From Fumia xinanensis (GTDB taxonomy: Bacteria; Bacillota; Clostridia; Oscillospirales; Ruminococcaceae): 64,000 nucleotides of DNA. This document shows, one piece after another, positions 1 to 7,473 of the stretch. The stretch lies in the NCBI RefSeq assembly GCF_014384905.1, contig NZ_JACRSV010000001.1:1240001-1304000 (forward strand), read 5' to 3'. Each line of letters begins with the position of its first letter. Position 1 is the first letter of the stretch. The notes beneath the pieces are model-generated. The model saw only the letters and a list, made by a program, of their open reading frames with translations, did not search any database and was not told where the DNA came from. The position numbers were made by a program, and so were the translations under genes.

Positions 1-96
1 GAACTCAGCGCCTTCATCCGCACGGCGGAGGAAATTTTCGGCGGCGAAACCTTCCCCATCCACTTCAGCTACCGGATGCGGATCGGTATCAAATAG
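1..96 (+). CDS. C-terminal end of an unidentified protein (partial)
   Basis: The first 31 codons are open in frame 1 and end at TAG (94-96), giving a tail that finishes FSYRMRIGIK. The gene begins before the window and the visible part is too short to assign to a family. A rho-independent terminator follows 15 bases later, which supports a real gene end here. Confidence 0.5.
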   Translation, partial: ELSAFIRTAEEIFGGETFPIHFSYRMRIGIK

Positions 97-111
97 CTTT
101 CCCTGTCACCA

Positions 112-145
112 AAAACCGGCATGGGTTATCCATGTCGGTTTTTTA
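112..145 (+). terminator. Rho-independent terminator
   Basis: A ten-pair stem (ACCGGCATGG with CCATGTCGGT, one G-U pair) and a five-base loop are followed by six T. It separates the partial upstream gene from spoVB. Confidence 0.75.
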
Positions 146-250
146 CGCCTTTCTGGCATGTTTGCCCCTTCCTGTCCATATAAATGGTACATGGTATGGA
201 TTTGGCCGCGGCCCTGGATCTCGGGGCGGACGGCGGAAAGGCAGATGTCG

Positions 251-1834
251 ATGAAAGCAAAACTTTTCCTCAAAAACACCGTGATCCTGACGGTGGGTTC
301 CATCATCCTGCGGTTGATCGGAGTGGCCTTTGGGGCGTATCTCTCCCGGCAAATCGGCGCCGAGGGAATGGGGCTCTACCAGCTGGTCTTTTCGGTTTAT
401 AACTTTGCCTCCACTCTTGCGACTTCGGGGATCTACCTGTCGGTGACAAGGCTCGTCGCCGAGGGCATCGGCCGGGGCTCTTATGCCGACGCCAACGATG
501 CCATGCGCAAGTGCATGATCTACGGTGTCATCGTCAGCACGGTGGCGGCTTCGGCTCTGTACGGGTTTTCGGTCCCCATCGGGACAAAGCTCCTAGACGA
601 CCCGCGGACCGTCTTATCCCTGCGGATTCTCGCCTGCGCCCTGCCCTTCATGGCTTTTTCCTCCAGCCTGCGGGGGTACTTCTTCGCCATCCGCAACGTC
701 GTGAAATCCACTTCCAGCCAGATTCTCGAACAGCTTATCCGGATGGCGGTGGTATCCGTCGGACTCACCATCCTGCTCCCCAAGGGGATGACCTGGGCAT
801 GTGCCGCCATCGCTTTGGGCTCGGTGGGCGGCGAAGCGCTGGCCTTCTTATACACCCTGGTCCTCTACCTCCGGGACCGGCGGAAACGGAATTTCACCCC
901 CAAGCGGCAGAAGGAGACCACCCGCAGGGTGCTGGCCATCACCATTCCGGTGGCCCTGAGCTCCTACTTGCGGTCGGCGCTGGTGACCATCGAAAATATC
1001 CTCATACCGAGGGGCTTCAAAAAATACGGGGCAACCGGCCAGAGCGCCCTGGCTCAGTACGGTATGATGGAGGCCATGGTCATGCCCATCCTCACCTTTC
1101 CGTCGGCTTTTCTCACATCCTTTTCGAGCCTTCTTGTCCCGGAGCTGGCGGAAGCGGCGGCGGTGGGCAACCGGCGGCAGATTAACCGCCTCGCCTCCCG
1201 GGTCATGCAGCTCACCCTCTTTTTTTCCCTGCCCATCACAGCGGCGTTCATCGCCTTTGGGGAGGATTTGGGCCTCGCCGTCTACCAGAGCGCCGAAGCG
1301 GGGGCCATGCTGCGGGTTCTAGCTCCGCTGGTGCCCATGCTGTATCTAGACACGGTGGCAGACGCCATGCTCAAAGGTCTGGACGAACAGGTCAGTTCCC
1401 TGCGGTACAGCATCATCGACTCGGCCATAAGCGTTGTACTCATCTACCTGCTGATCCCTATTTACGGGGTCAATGGCTACATCGCCGTCATGTTTATCAG
1501 CACCTTTGTCAACGCGGCGTTGAGCATCAACTGCCTCGTCCGGGTGACAGAGATTCCCTTCTCCCTGGGCGACTGGGTCATTAAGCCCATCATCGCCGTG
1601 ACGGCTTCCTCAATTGGAGTGCTCTATCTGGTGCGGGGCCTCACCTTTTCCTCCCATGCCATGGCGGTGGTCGTCAAGGCAGGACTGATGCTGCTGTGCT
1701 ATTTCGGGCTGCTGCTCCTGACCCGGGCGGTTACGTTTCGGGAAATCCGGGACTTCCGGCGGATTCTTCACCCAAAGGATCAAAAATCCCAAATAGCTCC
1801 TGCACCCCATCGGCAAGCAAGCCACAGCCTATAA
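251..1834 (+). CDS. spoVB: SpoVB-like polysaccharide/lipid flippase (MOP superfamily)
   Basis: This 527-residue polytopic protein resembles stage V sporulation protein B and related MurJ/MATE-fold flippases, which move lipid-linked envelope precursors across the membrane. The N terminus has the SpoVB-type pattern of a basic start, a first membrane helix, then RQIGAEGMGLYQL and a helix rich in small residues ending near VTRLVAEG. Hydrophobic helices recur to the C terminus, which ends in a basic tail. I chose ATG 251 because GGAAAGG at 235-241 sits nine bases upstream; ATG 245 is too close to it and the longer open frame from 158 begins with non-membrane sequence. It is monocistronic and ends at a strong hairpin. 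A general polysaccharide exporter of the same fold is the alternative. Confidence 0.75.
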   Translation: MKAKLFLKNTVILTVGSIILRLIGVAFGAYLSRQIGAEGMGLYQLVFSVYNFASTLATSGIYLSVTRLVAEGIGRGSYADANDAMRKCMIYGVIVSTVAASALYGFSVPIGTKLLDDPRTVLSLRILACALPFMAFSSSLRGYFFAIRNVVKSTSSQILEQLIRMAVVSVGLTILLPKGMTWACAAIALGSVGGEALAFLYTLVLYLRDRRKRNFTPKRQKETTRRVLAITIPVALSSYLRSALVTIENILIPRGFKKYGATGQSALAQYGMMEAMVMPILTFPSAFLTSFSSLLVPELAEAAAVGNRRQINRLASRVMQLTLFFSLPITAAFIAFGEDLGLAVYQSAEAGAMLRVLAPLVPMLYLDTVADAMLKGLDEQVSSLRYSIIDSAISVVLIYLLIPIYGVNGYIAVMFISTFVNAALSINCLVRVTEIPFSLGDWVIKPIIAVTASSIGVLYLVRGLTFSSHAMAVVVKAGLMLLCYFGLLLLTRAVTFREIRDFRRILHPKDQKSQIAPAPHRQASHSL

Positions 1835-1840
1835 GACAGA

Positions 1841-1880
1841 AAACCCGTTTACAGAGGCATCCTCTTCTGTAAACGGGTTT
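1841..1880. terminator. Bidirectional terminator between spoVB and the GNAT gene
   Basis: AAACCCGTTTACAGA pairs with TCTGTAAACGGGTTT around a short loop, with A and T runs on either side, so it can end transcription of both convergent genes. Confidence 0.85.
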
Positions 1881-1899
1881 TGCTTTACACTGATATTTT

Positions 1900-2364
1900 C
1901 TACAATTTCAGCTCCATAGTCAGGTTTTTCGCCGTCATTCCCAGCTCCTCATAAAACCGGACGGCGTTTTCGTTAAACGACCAGACCATCAGCTCCAAGG
2001 TTGCGGCGCCCTCGTCTTTAGACATTTGGCAGGCCGCCTCAAAGAGCTGCTTGCCGATGCCCTGCCGCCGGTAATCCGAGTGGACGCAGAGGTCATCCAT
2101 AAACGCCATCTTCCGCGGTACCAACAGAGGGTTTGAATAGGACGGCCGGATTTGGAACACGCAGAACCCGGCGGCCCGGTCCCCGTCTAGCGCCAGCAAT
2201 ACGGTGGAGTCGGAGAGCATGGTCAGGTAGTATTCCTCGGTCAGCGGGTCCACGTCCCGGTAGATGTCGGGGCGGCTCTCCAAATGGAGCTGGTGCACCT
2301 GCCGCATCAGCTCGTGGATGGCGGGGAAATCGGCTTCCGCCGCTTCTCGGATAAGAATGTTCAT
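1900..2364 (-). CDS. GNAT family N-acetyltransferase
   Basis: A 154-residue protein that would transfer an acetyl group from acetyl-CoA to an unknown amine. The acetyl-CoA loop is visible as RRQGIGKQL near residue 98, preceded by the beta-4 segment MAFMDDLCVH and followed by NENAVRFYEELGM, the usual GNAT C-terminal half. ATG 2364 is preceded by AAGGAGCAAGCC; the longer open frame lacks such a site. It lies 38 bases after sfsA on the same strand and is probably the last gene of a DUF1653-sfsA-GNAT operon. The substrate cannot be read from sequence. Confidence 0.8.
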   Translation of the reverse strand: MNILIREAAEADFPAIHELMRQVHQLHLESRPDIYRDVDPLTEEYYLTMLSDSTVLLALDGDRAAGFCVFQIRPSYSNPLLVPRKMAFMDDLCVHSDYRRQGIGKQLFEAACQMSKDEGAATLELMVWSFNENAVRFYEELGMTAKNLTMELKL

Positions 2365-2402
2365 GGCTTGCTCCTTTATATACGGCAATTTCACCGGTAC
2401 TG

Positions 2403-3242
2403 CTACAGTTCGACGGGGACGATAGATTTGAGCCGCACCTCGTCCGGTTTAACGAAGCAGTCGGCGGCAACGATCCCGATACCTTTTTTTGCCGCCTCCC
2501 GCAGGGCTTCTCCAAAAGCGGGATGGGTCTCGTCGTTGGGGGCAAAAAAGCGGACGTTTTCCATTTGGATGATGAAGAGGATGAACCCACCGTACCCTCC
2601 GTCCAGCGCACGGCACAGTTCCCGGACATGTTTCAGGCCCCGCTCGGTGGGCGCGTCGGGGAAATAAACCGCGCCGTCCTGTTCCAGCGTCACGCCTTTC
2701 ACCTCGACGAAAGCCTGTTTGCCGCCTTTTTCAAGGCAGAGGTCAAACCGGGAGTCGCCGTACCGCACCTCACGGCGCACCGCGTCGGGCTGTTCCCAGC
2801 CGGGAAGGGCCAGCGTTCCGTCTAAAATGGCTTCGGCGGCGATTTCGTTGGGGGCCTGAGAGTCCATGTTGATGAGCCGTTCCCCCTTCTGCACCGCGAT
2901 GAGGGACCAGCTCGTTTTTCGGGCGGGGTTATCGTGGTGCTGAAGCCAGACGGTGGCACCGGGGAGCAGCAGTTCCCTGCATCGGCCGGTGTTTTTTACA
3001 TGGGCCACCACTTCTTCCCCGCCGATGCGGCATCGAGCCGTATTTTTCACGTGAGCTACCACTTCTTCCCCGCCGATGCGGCATCGTGCCGTATTTTTCA
3101 CGTGTGTTACCACTTCTTCGTCGCCGATGGGGCCGGTGCTCTCCGCATGGACGGCTGCTTCTCCCCCCTCCACCAGACAATGGGCGATGAACCGGTTGGG
3201 CCGTTCGAGAAAAACGGCCCGGTGCACATCCTTATAGTTCAT
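2403..3242 (-). CDS. sfsA: SfsA family protein with an internal tandem repeat
   Basis: SfsA (sugar fermentation stimulation) proteins have an N-terminal OB-like fold and a C-terminal nuclease-like domain and bind DNA; their exact role is unsettled. Family signatures are FLERPNRFIAH near the N terminus, HVKNTGRCRELLLPGA, SFVEVK-type KQAFVEVKGVT and YFPDAPTERG. The protein has 279 residues against about 230 for the family. The excess comes from two extra 17-residue copies of the EEVVAHVKNT segment placed before the normal one (about residues 41-90), encoded by a 51-bp repeat at 2980-3132; a weaker fourth copy may precede them. The frame is intact. The start overlaps the end of the DUF1653 gene by 11 bases, so translation is probably coupled. 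Confidence 0.85.
   Translation of the reverse strand: MNYKDVHRAVFLERPNRFIAHCLVEGGEAAVHAESTGPIGDEEVVTHVKNTARCRIGGEEVVAHVKNTARCRIGGEEVVAHVKNTGRCRELLLPGATVWLQHHDNPARKTSWSLIAVQKGERLINMDSQAPNEIAAEAILDGTLALPGWEQPDAVRREVRYGDSRFDLCLEKGGKQAFVEVKGVTLEQDGAVYFPDAPTERGLKHVRELCRALDGGYGGFILFIIQMENVRFFAPNDETHPAFGEALREAAKKGIGIVAADCFVKPDEVRLKSIVPVEL
2980..3132. repeat. 51-bp tandem repeat, three copies, inside sfsA
   Basis: Copies lie at 2980-3030, 3031-3081 and 3082-3132, each starting CATCG and ending GCCGATG plus two or three G/C. The second and third copies differ at few positions; the first (closest to the rest of the sfsA body) is more diverged. The period is a multiple of three, so every copy is read as 17 residues. 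Sequence from 3133 to about 3175 still resembles the unit and may be an older decayed copy. Confidence 0.9.
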
Positions 3243-3459
3243 CGCAGCCTCCGATGTAGGTAAAACGCTTGACAGCGGCCCCGTTTCGCTCCACCATTTC
3301 GTCCCACATAGACAAAGGGCGGACCCATATGTCCCGATTATCGTACAAAGCGCGGTAAACGACCATCTCCTCTAATGTTTCGGAGTGTTTTGCCACCCCC
3401 AGCACCTCGTATTCTTTTCCTTTAAAGTGGCGGTATCGTCCAAGCTTTATGGTTTCCAT
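3232..3459 (-). CDS. DUF1653 domain protein
   Basis: A 75-residue protein with the DUF1653 layout: LGRYRHFKGKEYEVLGVAKH, then MVVYRALYDN and IWVRPLSMW, ending in a short tail. Family members are small beta-rich proteins of unknown function, sometimes fused to other enzymes. It is the first gene of the minus-strand operon and overlaps the sfsA start. AGGAGGC lies just upstream of ATG 3459. Confidence 0.8.
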   Translation of the reverse strand: METIKLGRYRHFKGKEYEVLGVAKHSETLEEMVVYRALYDNRDIWVRPLSMWDEMVERNGAAVKRFTYIGGCDEL

Positions 3460-3509
3460 ATTTTGGCCTCCTATACGGTTTGAAACGCCGAATTTCTATT
3501 TCTTACACG

Positions 3510-3652
3510 TCACGTCTGACGGTATTTTTGTAAAATCCCATCCAATTCTTCGGCGGGAATCTCCCGAACCGGGCGAATAGGCCAGGCTCCCCATCGTAGA
3601 TGCGGCGCAGGGCATCCCCGTCGCTTCTTTTTGCAAACCGAATCTCCATCAT
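3510..3652 (-). pseudogene. Remnant of a GNAT-type acetyltransferase
   Basis: After a good site (AAAGGGGATTTT) an ATG at 3652 opens MMEIRFAKRSDGDALRRIYD, a typical GNAT N terminus. Coding character then moves to another frame that reads RPVREIPAEELDGILQKYRQT and stops at 3510. The middle of the enzyme, including the acetyl-CoA loop, is missing. This is best read as an internal deletion or frameshift, leaving the two ends. The identification rests on a short segment. Confidence 0.45.
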
Positions 3653-3980
3653 AAAATCCCCTTTTTCTGCCGTATCCCTGAATTTTTAGGATTTCTGAAT
3701 CGTTATATTGATAAAAAACAACTTATTATGCAGTCCAGTATATCAGATTATCCAAAAAAAATAAAGTTTTTTCCAGTTACCCTATTGACATCTAATATTA
3801 TACAACATATAATATCGTTAAACAAACAATGTTATTTGTCATATCATAACTCAACCGGAAAAGGATTCCAGGCGGCGATAGCCCAAAGGAGGCCTTTTCC
3901 TCTGGATGAAGCCCTGCGAAGGCGGCTCGGCCGCAAACCTCACGCTTTATCCGATTACACAGAAGGGAGACAAAACAAAA
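3653..3980. other. Intergenic region between divergent operons
   Basis: An AT-rich stretch without a convincing gene. It holds the PadR-operon promoter described separately, a second short inverted repeat (ACAAA at 3822 with TTTGT at 3835), and probably the minus-strand promoter of the DUF1653 operon (TATACT on the minus strand near 3740). Confidence 0.6.
3785..3815 (+). promoter_or_regulatory. Consensus promoter with a palindromic operator (PadR operon)
   Basis: TTGACA (3785-3790) and TATAAT (3808-3813) are separated by 17 bases, a perfect vegetative-sigma match. ATATTATA (3795-3802) and TATAATAT (3808-3815) form an eight-base inverted repeat around CAACA that covers the -10 box. This is the position expected for an autorepressor; binding by the PadR protein downstream is inferred. 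Confidence 0.75.
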
Positions 3981-4352
3981 ATGGCTTTTCAGATGGGTTC
4001 TTCCCTTTTGGACGCCTGTGTCCTGTCGGTTCTGGCCCGTGAAGACACCTACGGCTACCGGCTCACCCAGGAAGTCCGCTCGGTGGTGGAAGTGTCGGAA
4101 TCCACCCTGTACCCGGTGCTCAGACGGCTCCAGAAAGACGACGCCGTCGAGCCCTACGACGTCCCCTATCAGGGGCGCAACCGCCGCTACTACCGCCTGA
4201 CCGGGCGGGGGGAACAGCTGGCGAGGGATTACCAAAGCGAATGGGTGGACTTTAAGTCCCGCATCGACCGCATCTTATTACAGCAAGCGCTTCCCGCCTC
4301 CAAAGAACCGGCGGAAAACGGAAAGGATGGTTTTCAGCATGAACAGGCGTGA
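3981..4352 (+). CDS. PadR family transcriptional regulator
   Basis: A 123-residue winged-helix regulator. The PadR pattern is clear: LLDACVLSVLAREDTYGYRL, then SESTLYPVLRRLQKD (recognition helix) and NRRYYRLTGRGEQ (wing), followed by a dimerisation helix. ATG 3981 follows GAAGGGAGAC at a normal distance; the open frame extends further upstream but without a better site. It overlaps the DUF1700 gene by 14 bases and is first in a PadR-DUF1700-DUF4097 operon, an arrangement known from many Firmicutes. It probably represses its own promoter in response to an unknown, possibly envelope-related, signal. Confidence 0.85.
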   Translation: MAFQMGSSLLDACVLSVLAREDTYGYRLTQEVRSVVEVSESTLYPVLRRLQKDDAVEPYDVPYQGRNRRYYRLTGRGEQLARDYQSEWVDFKSRIDRILLQQALPASKEPAENGKDGFQHEQA

Positions 4353-5088
4353 GTTTATGGAGCAGCTGCGCGGGCTTCTCAAAACCCTGCCCTACGGGGA
4401 GCAGGAGGACGCCCTGCAATTTTATGAGGAGTATTTTGACGACGCGGGTGTCGATAACGAACAGCGGGTCATCGAGGAGCTGGAAAGCCCCGAAGCCGTC
4501 GCGCAAAAAATCATGCTCAACTCCCCGTCGGTTCCGGCGGCACAGGGCTGGGTAAACGCCGATAACGGGGCGGAAGAAGCCGCCTCGGAGAAGGCGAACA
4601 GCGCGCCATCTGGCGACTCGGCCACTGCCGGAAGCTCCGGTTACGACCCTTCTGCATTTGAGCGGTACTACAAAAACCAGCAGATGGCAAAGCAGCAGAA
4701 ATCCTCAAGCTGGGTGCTCTGGCTGGTGTTTATCCTCACTTTTCCCATCTGGTTTCCTCTGGGCATCGGCTTGCTGGCGTTGATTTTCTCGCTGGCGGTT
4801 ACGGCTCTGGCGCTGATCTTTTCCTTTGCCGTCACAGTCGTCGCGCTGGTGGCCACAGTGATCCTCGCCCTGATTCTCGGCATTCCCATGCTGTTCTACG
4901 ACCCCTTAAACGGCTTTTACATGCTCTCTGTGGCGGTCATGGCGGCGGGCGTGGCGCTGATCTTCATCCCGCCGGTGGGCTGGCTCTGCAAAAAAGGCAT
5001 CCCCGGCATGTTCCGCGGCATCGGGAAGCTGTTTTCCGGCAGCTCCAAGAAGGTGAAATCCACCTTCGGCAAGAAAGGGGTGGAGTAA
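4339..5088 (+). CDS. DUF1700 family membrane protein (HAAS-type N terminus)
   Basis: A 249-residue protein. Residues 1-60 (MNRREFMEQLRGLLKTLP, then YYEEYFDDAG and the EELESPEAVAQKI segment) match the DUF1700/HAAS helical domain that often pairs with PadR regulators. A Ser/Ala/Pro-rich linker follows, then four to five hydrophobic segments from about residue 127, with a short Lys-rich tail. I chose ATG 4339 because the first ATG (4327) overlaps the ribosome site AAAGGATGG. It ends one base before the start of the DUF4097 gene. It may pass a membrane signal to PadR, which is an inference from conserved neighbourhood. Confidence 0.75.
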   Translation: MNRREFMEQLRGLLKTLPYGEQEDALQFYEEYFDDAGVDNEQRVIEELESPEAVAQKIMLNSPSVPAAQGWVNADNGAEEAASEKANSAPSGDSATAGSSGYDPSAFERYYKNQQMAKQQKSSSWVLWLVFILTFPIWFPLGIGLLALIFSLAVTALALIFSFAVTVVALVATVILALILGIPMLFYDPLNGFYMLSVAVMAAGVALIFIPPVGWLCKKGIPGMFRGIGKLFSGSSKKVKSTFGKKGVE

Positions 5089-5089
5089 T

Positions 5090-6085
5090 ATGAAAAAAAG
5101 CACCGTCATTATGCTCTGCGTGGGATTTGCGCTGCTCGTGATGGGAGGCGCCGTTTTCGCCCTGACCTTCAGCATGGGCGCCATCGGCTACGAGGGAGAT
5201 TTCTTCCAGTTCGGCTTCGGCCGCCACGGCGCCGACGAACCATATATCTACGACGACAATTCCTACGACGGCAGGGAGACCTACACCTACGGCGGCAAGG
5301 TCTATGAAAACAAAAGCCTCGCCTTGGAGGGCGCAAACGCCCGTTTCACCCAGGTGGAGCTCCAGTTGGGGCTGGCCGACACCACCGTCACCCAGGACGG
5401 CGGCCCGGCCTATGTCAAATCCGAGAATTTCCCCGAAGGGAAGCTCTCCTTTGAAGTCGCGGACGGAAAGCTCATCGTCAAGGACCTGTCCCGGAACATA
5501 AATTTCAATTTCGGCATCAGGCAGCCCAAACGGCAGCGGAAGCTGACCATCAACCTGCCCCCCGACGCCGAGCTGGCCGCCATGAAATGTGACCGCGGGG
5601 TGGGCGACCTGAGCGTCAAAGGCATATCCGCTGGAACCCTGACCGTCACTGACGGGGTGGGAAGCCTCTACATGGAAAACGTATCCACAAACCGTCTCAG
5701 CCTGTCCAGCGGCGTGGGCGACACCACCGTCAAAGGCCTCACCTGTAAGGGAGACGCTGACCTGACCCGGGGCGTGGGCGATATGGACGTGGAGGGCGCC
5801 AATATTGAAGGCGCCGTCAAAATCACCGGCGGCACCGGGGATTTCGACCTGACGGGCATCGTCAAAGGGGACATTTCCCTGGAAGCGGGCGTAGGCGACT
5901 GCGACCTGAAGCTTTTAGGCGAGCCCGGCGACTACTACTTTACCCTGGACAAAGGGGTGGGCGACCTGAGCATCGACGACATCGAATTTTCCAGCAAGCA
6001 GAAAACCTACGGGCAGCCGGATGCTCCCTACAAAATCGATTTGCGGGGCGGCGTCGGCGAAATCGACGTGGAATTCATGCAATAA
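5090..6085 (+). CDS. DUF4097 family beta-repeat surface protein
   Basis: A 331-residue protein with an N-terminal signal anchor (hydrophobic residues 6-28). The rest is an extracytoplasmic right-handed beta-repeat: GVGDL, GVGSL, GVGDT, GVGDM, GTGDF and GVGDC turns recur every 18-20 residues from about residue 165 to the end. This is the pattern of DUF4097 and LiaF-like domains. It is third in the PadR operon and starts next to the DUF1700 stop, so the two are probably cotranslated. Related domains occur in envelope-stress regulation; the ligand here is unknown. Confidence 0.75.
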   Translation: MKKSTVIMLCVGFALLVMGGAVFALTFSMGAIGYEGDFFQFGFGRHGADEPYIYDDNSYDGRETYTYGGKVYENKSLALEGANARFTQVELQLGLADTTVTQDGGPAYVKSENFPEGKLSFEVADGKLIVKDLSRNINFNFGIRQPKRQRKLTINLPPDAELAAMKCDRGVGDLSVKGISAGTLTVTDGVGSLYMENVSTNRLSLSSGVGDTTVKGLTCKGDADLTRGVGDMDVEGANIEGAVKITGGTGDFDLTGIVKGDISLEAGVGDCDLKLLGEPGDYYFTLDKGVGDLSIDDIEFSSKQKTYGQPDAPYKIDLRGGVGEIDVEFMQ

Positions 6086-6092
6086 ACCATTT

Positions 6093-6127
6093 CCCTGGCG
6101 GATACAGCATCCGCCGGGGGATTTTTG
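6093..6127 (+). terminator. Rho-independent terminator of the PadR operon
   Basis: CCCTGGCGGAT pairs with ATCCGCCGGGG around ACAGC and is followed by ATTTTTG, directly after the DUF4097 stop. Confidence 0.8.
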
Positions 6128-6201
6128 TGTTTGCTTCAAACGAAACTTCCCGCCCCCGCAAAATTTTCCCGAAATGTTCACGGTTTTGCGACATTTTCGG
6201 T

Positions 6202-6230
6202 TTGTTTTTTTACCCATCCGGTGCTATACT
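6202..6230 (+). promoter_or_regulatory. Promoter of the VTT gene
   Basis: TTGTTT (6202-6207), a 17-base spacer and TATACT (6225-6230). The sequence after the -10 box, GAAAAGAAAAC then TTTTCCGGC, is nearly repeated after the -10 box of the next gene at 6994. Confidence 0.6.
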
Positions 6231-6290
6231 GAAAAGAAAACGGATTTTCCGGCTGAGGGGCTCTCCCCCGCCGGTCTTTGGGGCGTTTTT

Positions 6291-6968
6291 ATGGATAAAA
6301 GCAAAGGACAAAAAATCTTCGGCGTGATTCTCAAAATCCTGCCGTTTTTAATCATCGGCGTTCTCATCGCCTGCAACTGGGATTGGCTGCGGCACCTGAC
6401 CTTCGAGCAGATCGTCAGTTATACCCCGGAAAACCTCTTTTTAGCGGCGCTCATCCTCATCGGGCTATACGGGCTGAAGTCGCTCACCGTGGTGTTTCCG
6501 CTGGTGGCGCTCTACATGGCGGCAGGGGTGCTGTTTCCTTTCTGGCCGGCGCTGCTCGTCAATGTTCTGGGGCTCGCCCTCTGCGTCACCATTCCCTACT
6601 GCATCGGGCGGTTTTCCGGCAGCGAATTCATCCAGTGGCTCAACCGGAAGTTCCCGAAAATCGACAAACTAAACCACCTGCAAATCAACAACACCCTCTT
6701 CTCCGCTTATCTGCTCCGGGTGGTCAGCATTCTGCCCGGCGACGTGGTGAGTATGTATTTCGGGGCCTCCCGGTCGAAATATTTCCCTTACCTTGTGGGC
6801 TCCATCCTGGGGCTGTCCCCCATCATGGTCATCCAGACCCTCATGGGGGAAAACCTGGACGACCCGTTTTCGCTGAAGTTCTTCCTGCTGTTGGCGGCCA
6901 TGGTGCTCGTCTCCCTCTTTTCCTCCCGAATGTTCAACCGCCGCCTTAAGGAACAGGCGAAGGATTAG
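6291..6968 (+). CDS. TVP38/TMEM64 (VTT domain) membrane protein
   Basis: A 225-residue integral membrane protein of the VTT/SNARE-associated (DedA-like) group. These are proposed to act in lipid scrambling or membrane homeostasis. Visible marks are a first helix at residues 13-30, the re-entrant-type segment PLVALYMAAGVLFPFWPAL, the YCIGRFSGSEFI stretch, and LLRVVSILPGDVVSMYFGAS, which matches the family's RxxPxxP/D-G region. Helices continue to the basic C terminus. ATG 6291 is the first start that gives a typical N terminus; the upstream extension covers the preceding terminator. The ribosome site (GGGG) is weak. Confidence 0.8.
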   Translation: MDKSKGQKIFGVILKILPFLIIGVLIACNWDWLRHLTFEQIVSYTPENLFLAALILIGLYGLKSLTVVFPLVALYMAAGVLFPFWPALLVNVLGLALCVTIPYCIGRFSGSEFIQWLNRKFPKIDKLNHLQINNTLFSAYLLRVVSILPGDVVSMYFGASRSKYFPYLVGSILGLSPIMVIQTLMGENLDDPFSLKFFLLLAAMVLVSLFSSRMFNRRLKEQAKD

Positions 6969-6970
6969 CA

Positions 6971-6999
6971 TTGTCGTTTCGCAGGCGATGTGATATACT
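6971..6999 (+). promoter_or_regulatory. Promoter of the small membrane-anchored protein gene
   Basis: TTGTCG (6971-6976), 17 bases, TATACT (6994-6999). It begins just after the VTT stop codon, so this gene has its own promoter. Confidence 0.6.
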
Positions 7000-7037
7000 G
7001 AAAAAAACAGGTTTTCCGGCAGTTTGGAGGTGGACGT

Positions 7038-7376
7038 TTGGACACGGCGCTGTGGCTCTGCTGTTTTCTGCCGATTCTGCTCGTCCTCTACGAGCGCAGC
7101 CGGCAGCAAAAAACGTTTCTCGCGCGGCGGATTGCCGCCAAACGAAAAAAAGGAGCGAATCCCATGACTGATCTCGTCAAAAATTATATCGGGCGCGAAT
7201 GCCTCATTTACACGATGAATTCCCAGCTCGCCGGCGTCATCAAAGAGGTGGACGGCAGCTGGATCACGGTGGATAACGGCAAAGACCTGGAAGCGGTGAA
7301 TCTGGACTATGTGATCCGCATCCGGGAGTACCCCAGAAATAAAAACGGCAAGAAAAAGGCTATTGTCGGCGACTGA
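7038..7376 (+). CDS. Small protein with a membrane anchor and an Sm-like/DUF6897-type domain
   Basis: A 112-residue protein if translation begins at TTG 7038, which has GGAGG seven bases upstream. Residues 2-17 are a hydrophobic helix, then a basic linker. The domain from residue 43 (MTDLVKNYIGRECLIYTMNS, then GVIKEVDGSWITVDNG and NLDYVIRIRE) alternates strands and turns like small Sm-type beta barrels. It resembles a small conserved clostridial family I recall as DUF6897. A second start, ATG 7164 with AAAGGAG, would give the 70-residue domain alone without the anchor. Both starts have good ribosome sites, so two forms are possible. Function unknown. Confidence 0.65.
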   Translation: MDTALWLCCFLPILLVLYERSRQQKTFLARRIAAKRKKGANPMTDLVKNYIGRECLIYTMNSQLAGVIKEVDGSWITVDNGKDLEAVNLDYVIRIREYPRNKNGKKKAIVGD

Positions 7377-7395
7377 GCGTCGAATCCACAGATAG

Positions 7396-7430
7396 AAAAC
7401 GCCCACGGTGTAAAACCGCGGGCGTTTTTG
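7396..7430. terminator. Bidirectional terminator between convergent genes
   Basis: AAAACGCCC and GGGCGTTTTT form the base of a hairpin with an inner CGG/CCG pairing; T runs occur on both strands. Confidence 0.8.
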
Positions 7431-7473
7431 ATTTATCATGTTGTTTTAGAATGCAAAATCCAATGGGCCGCGC

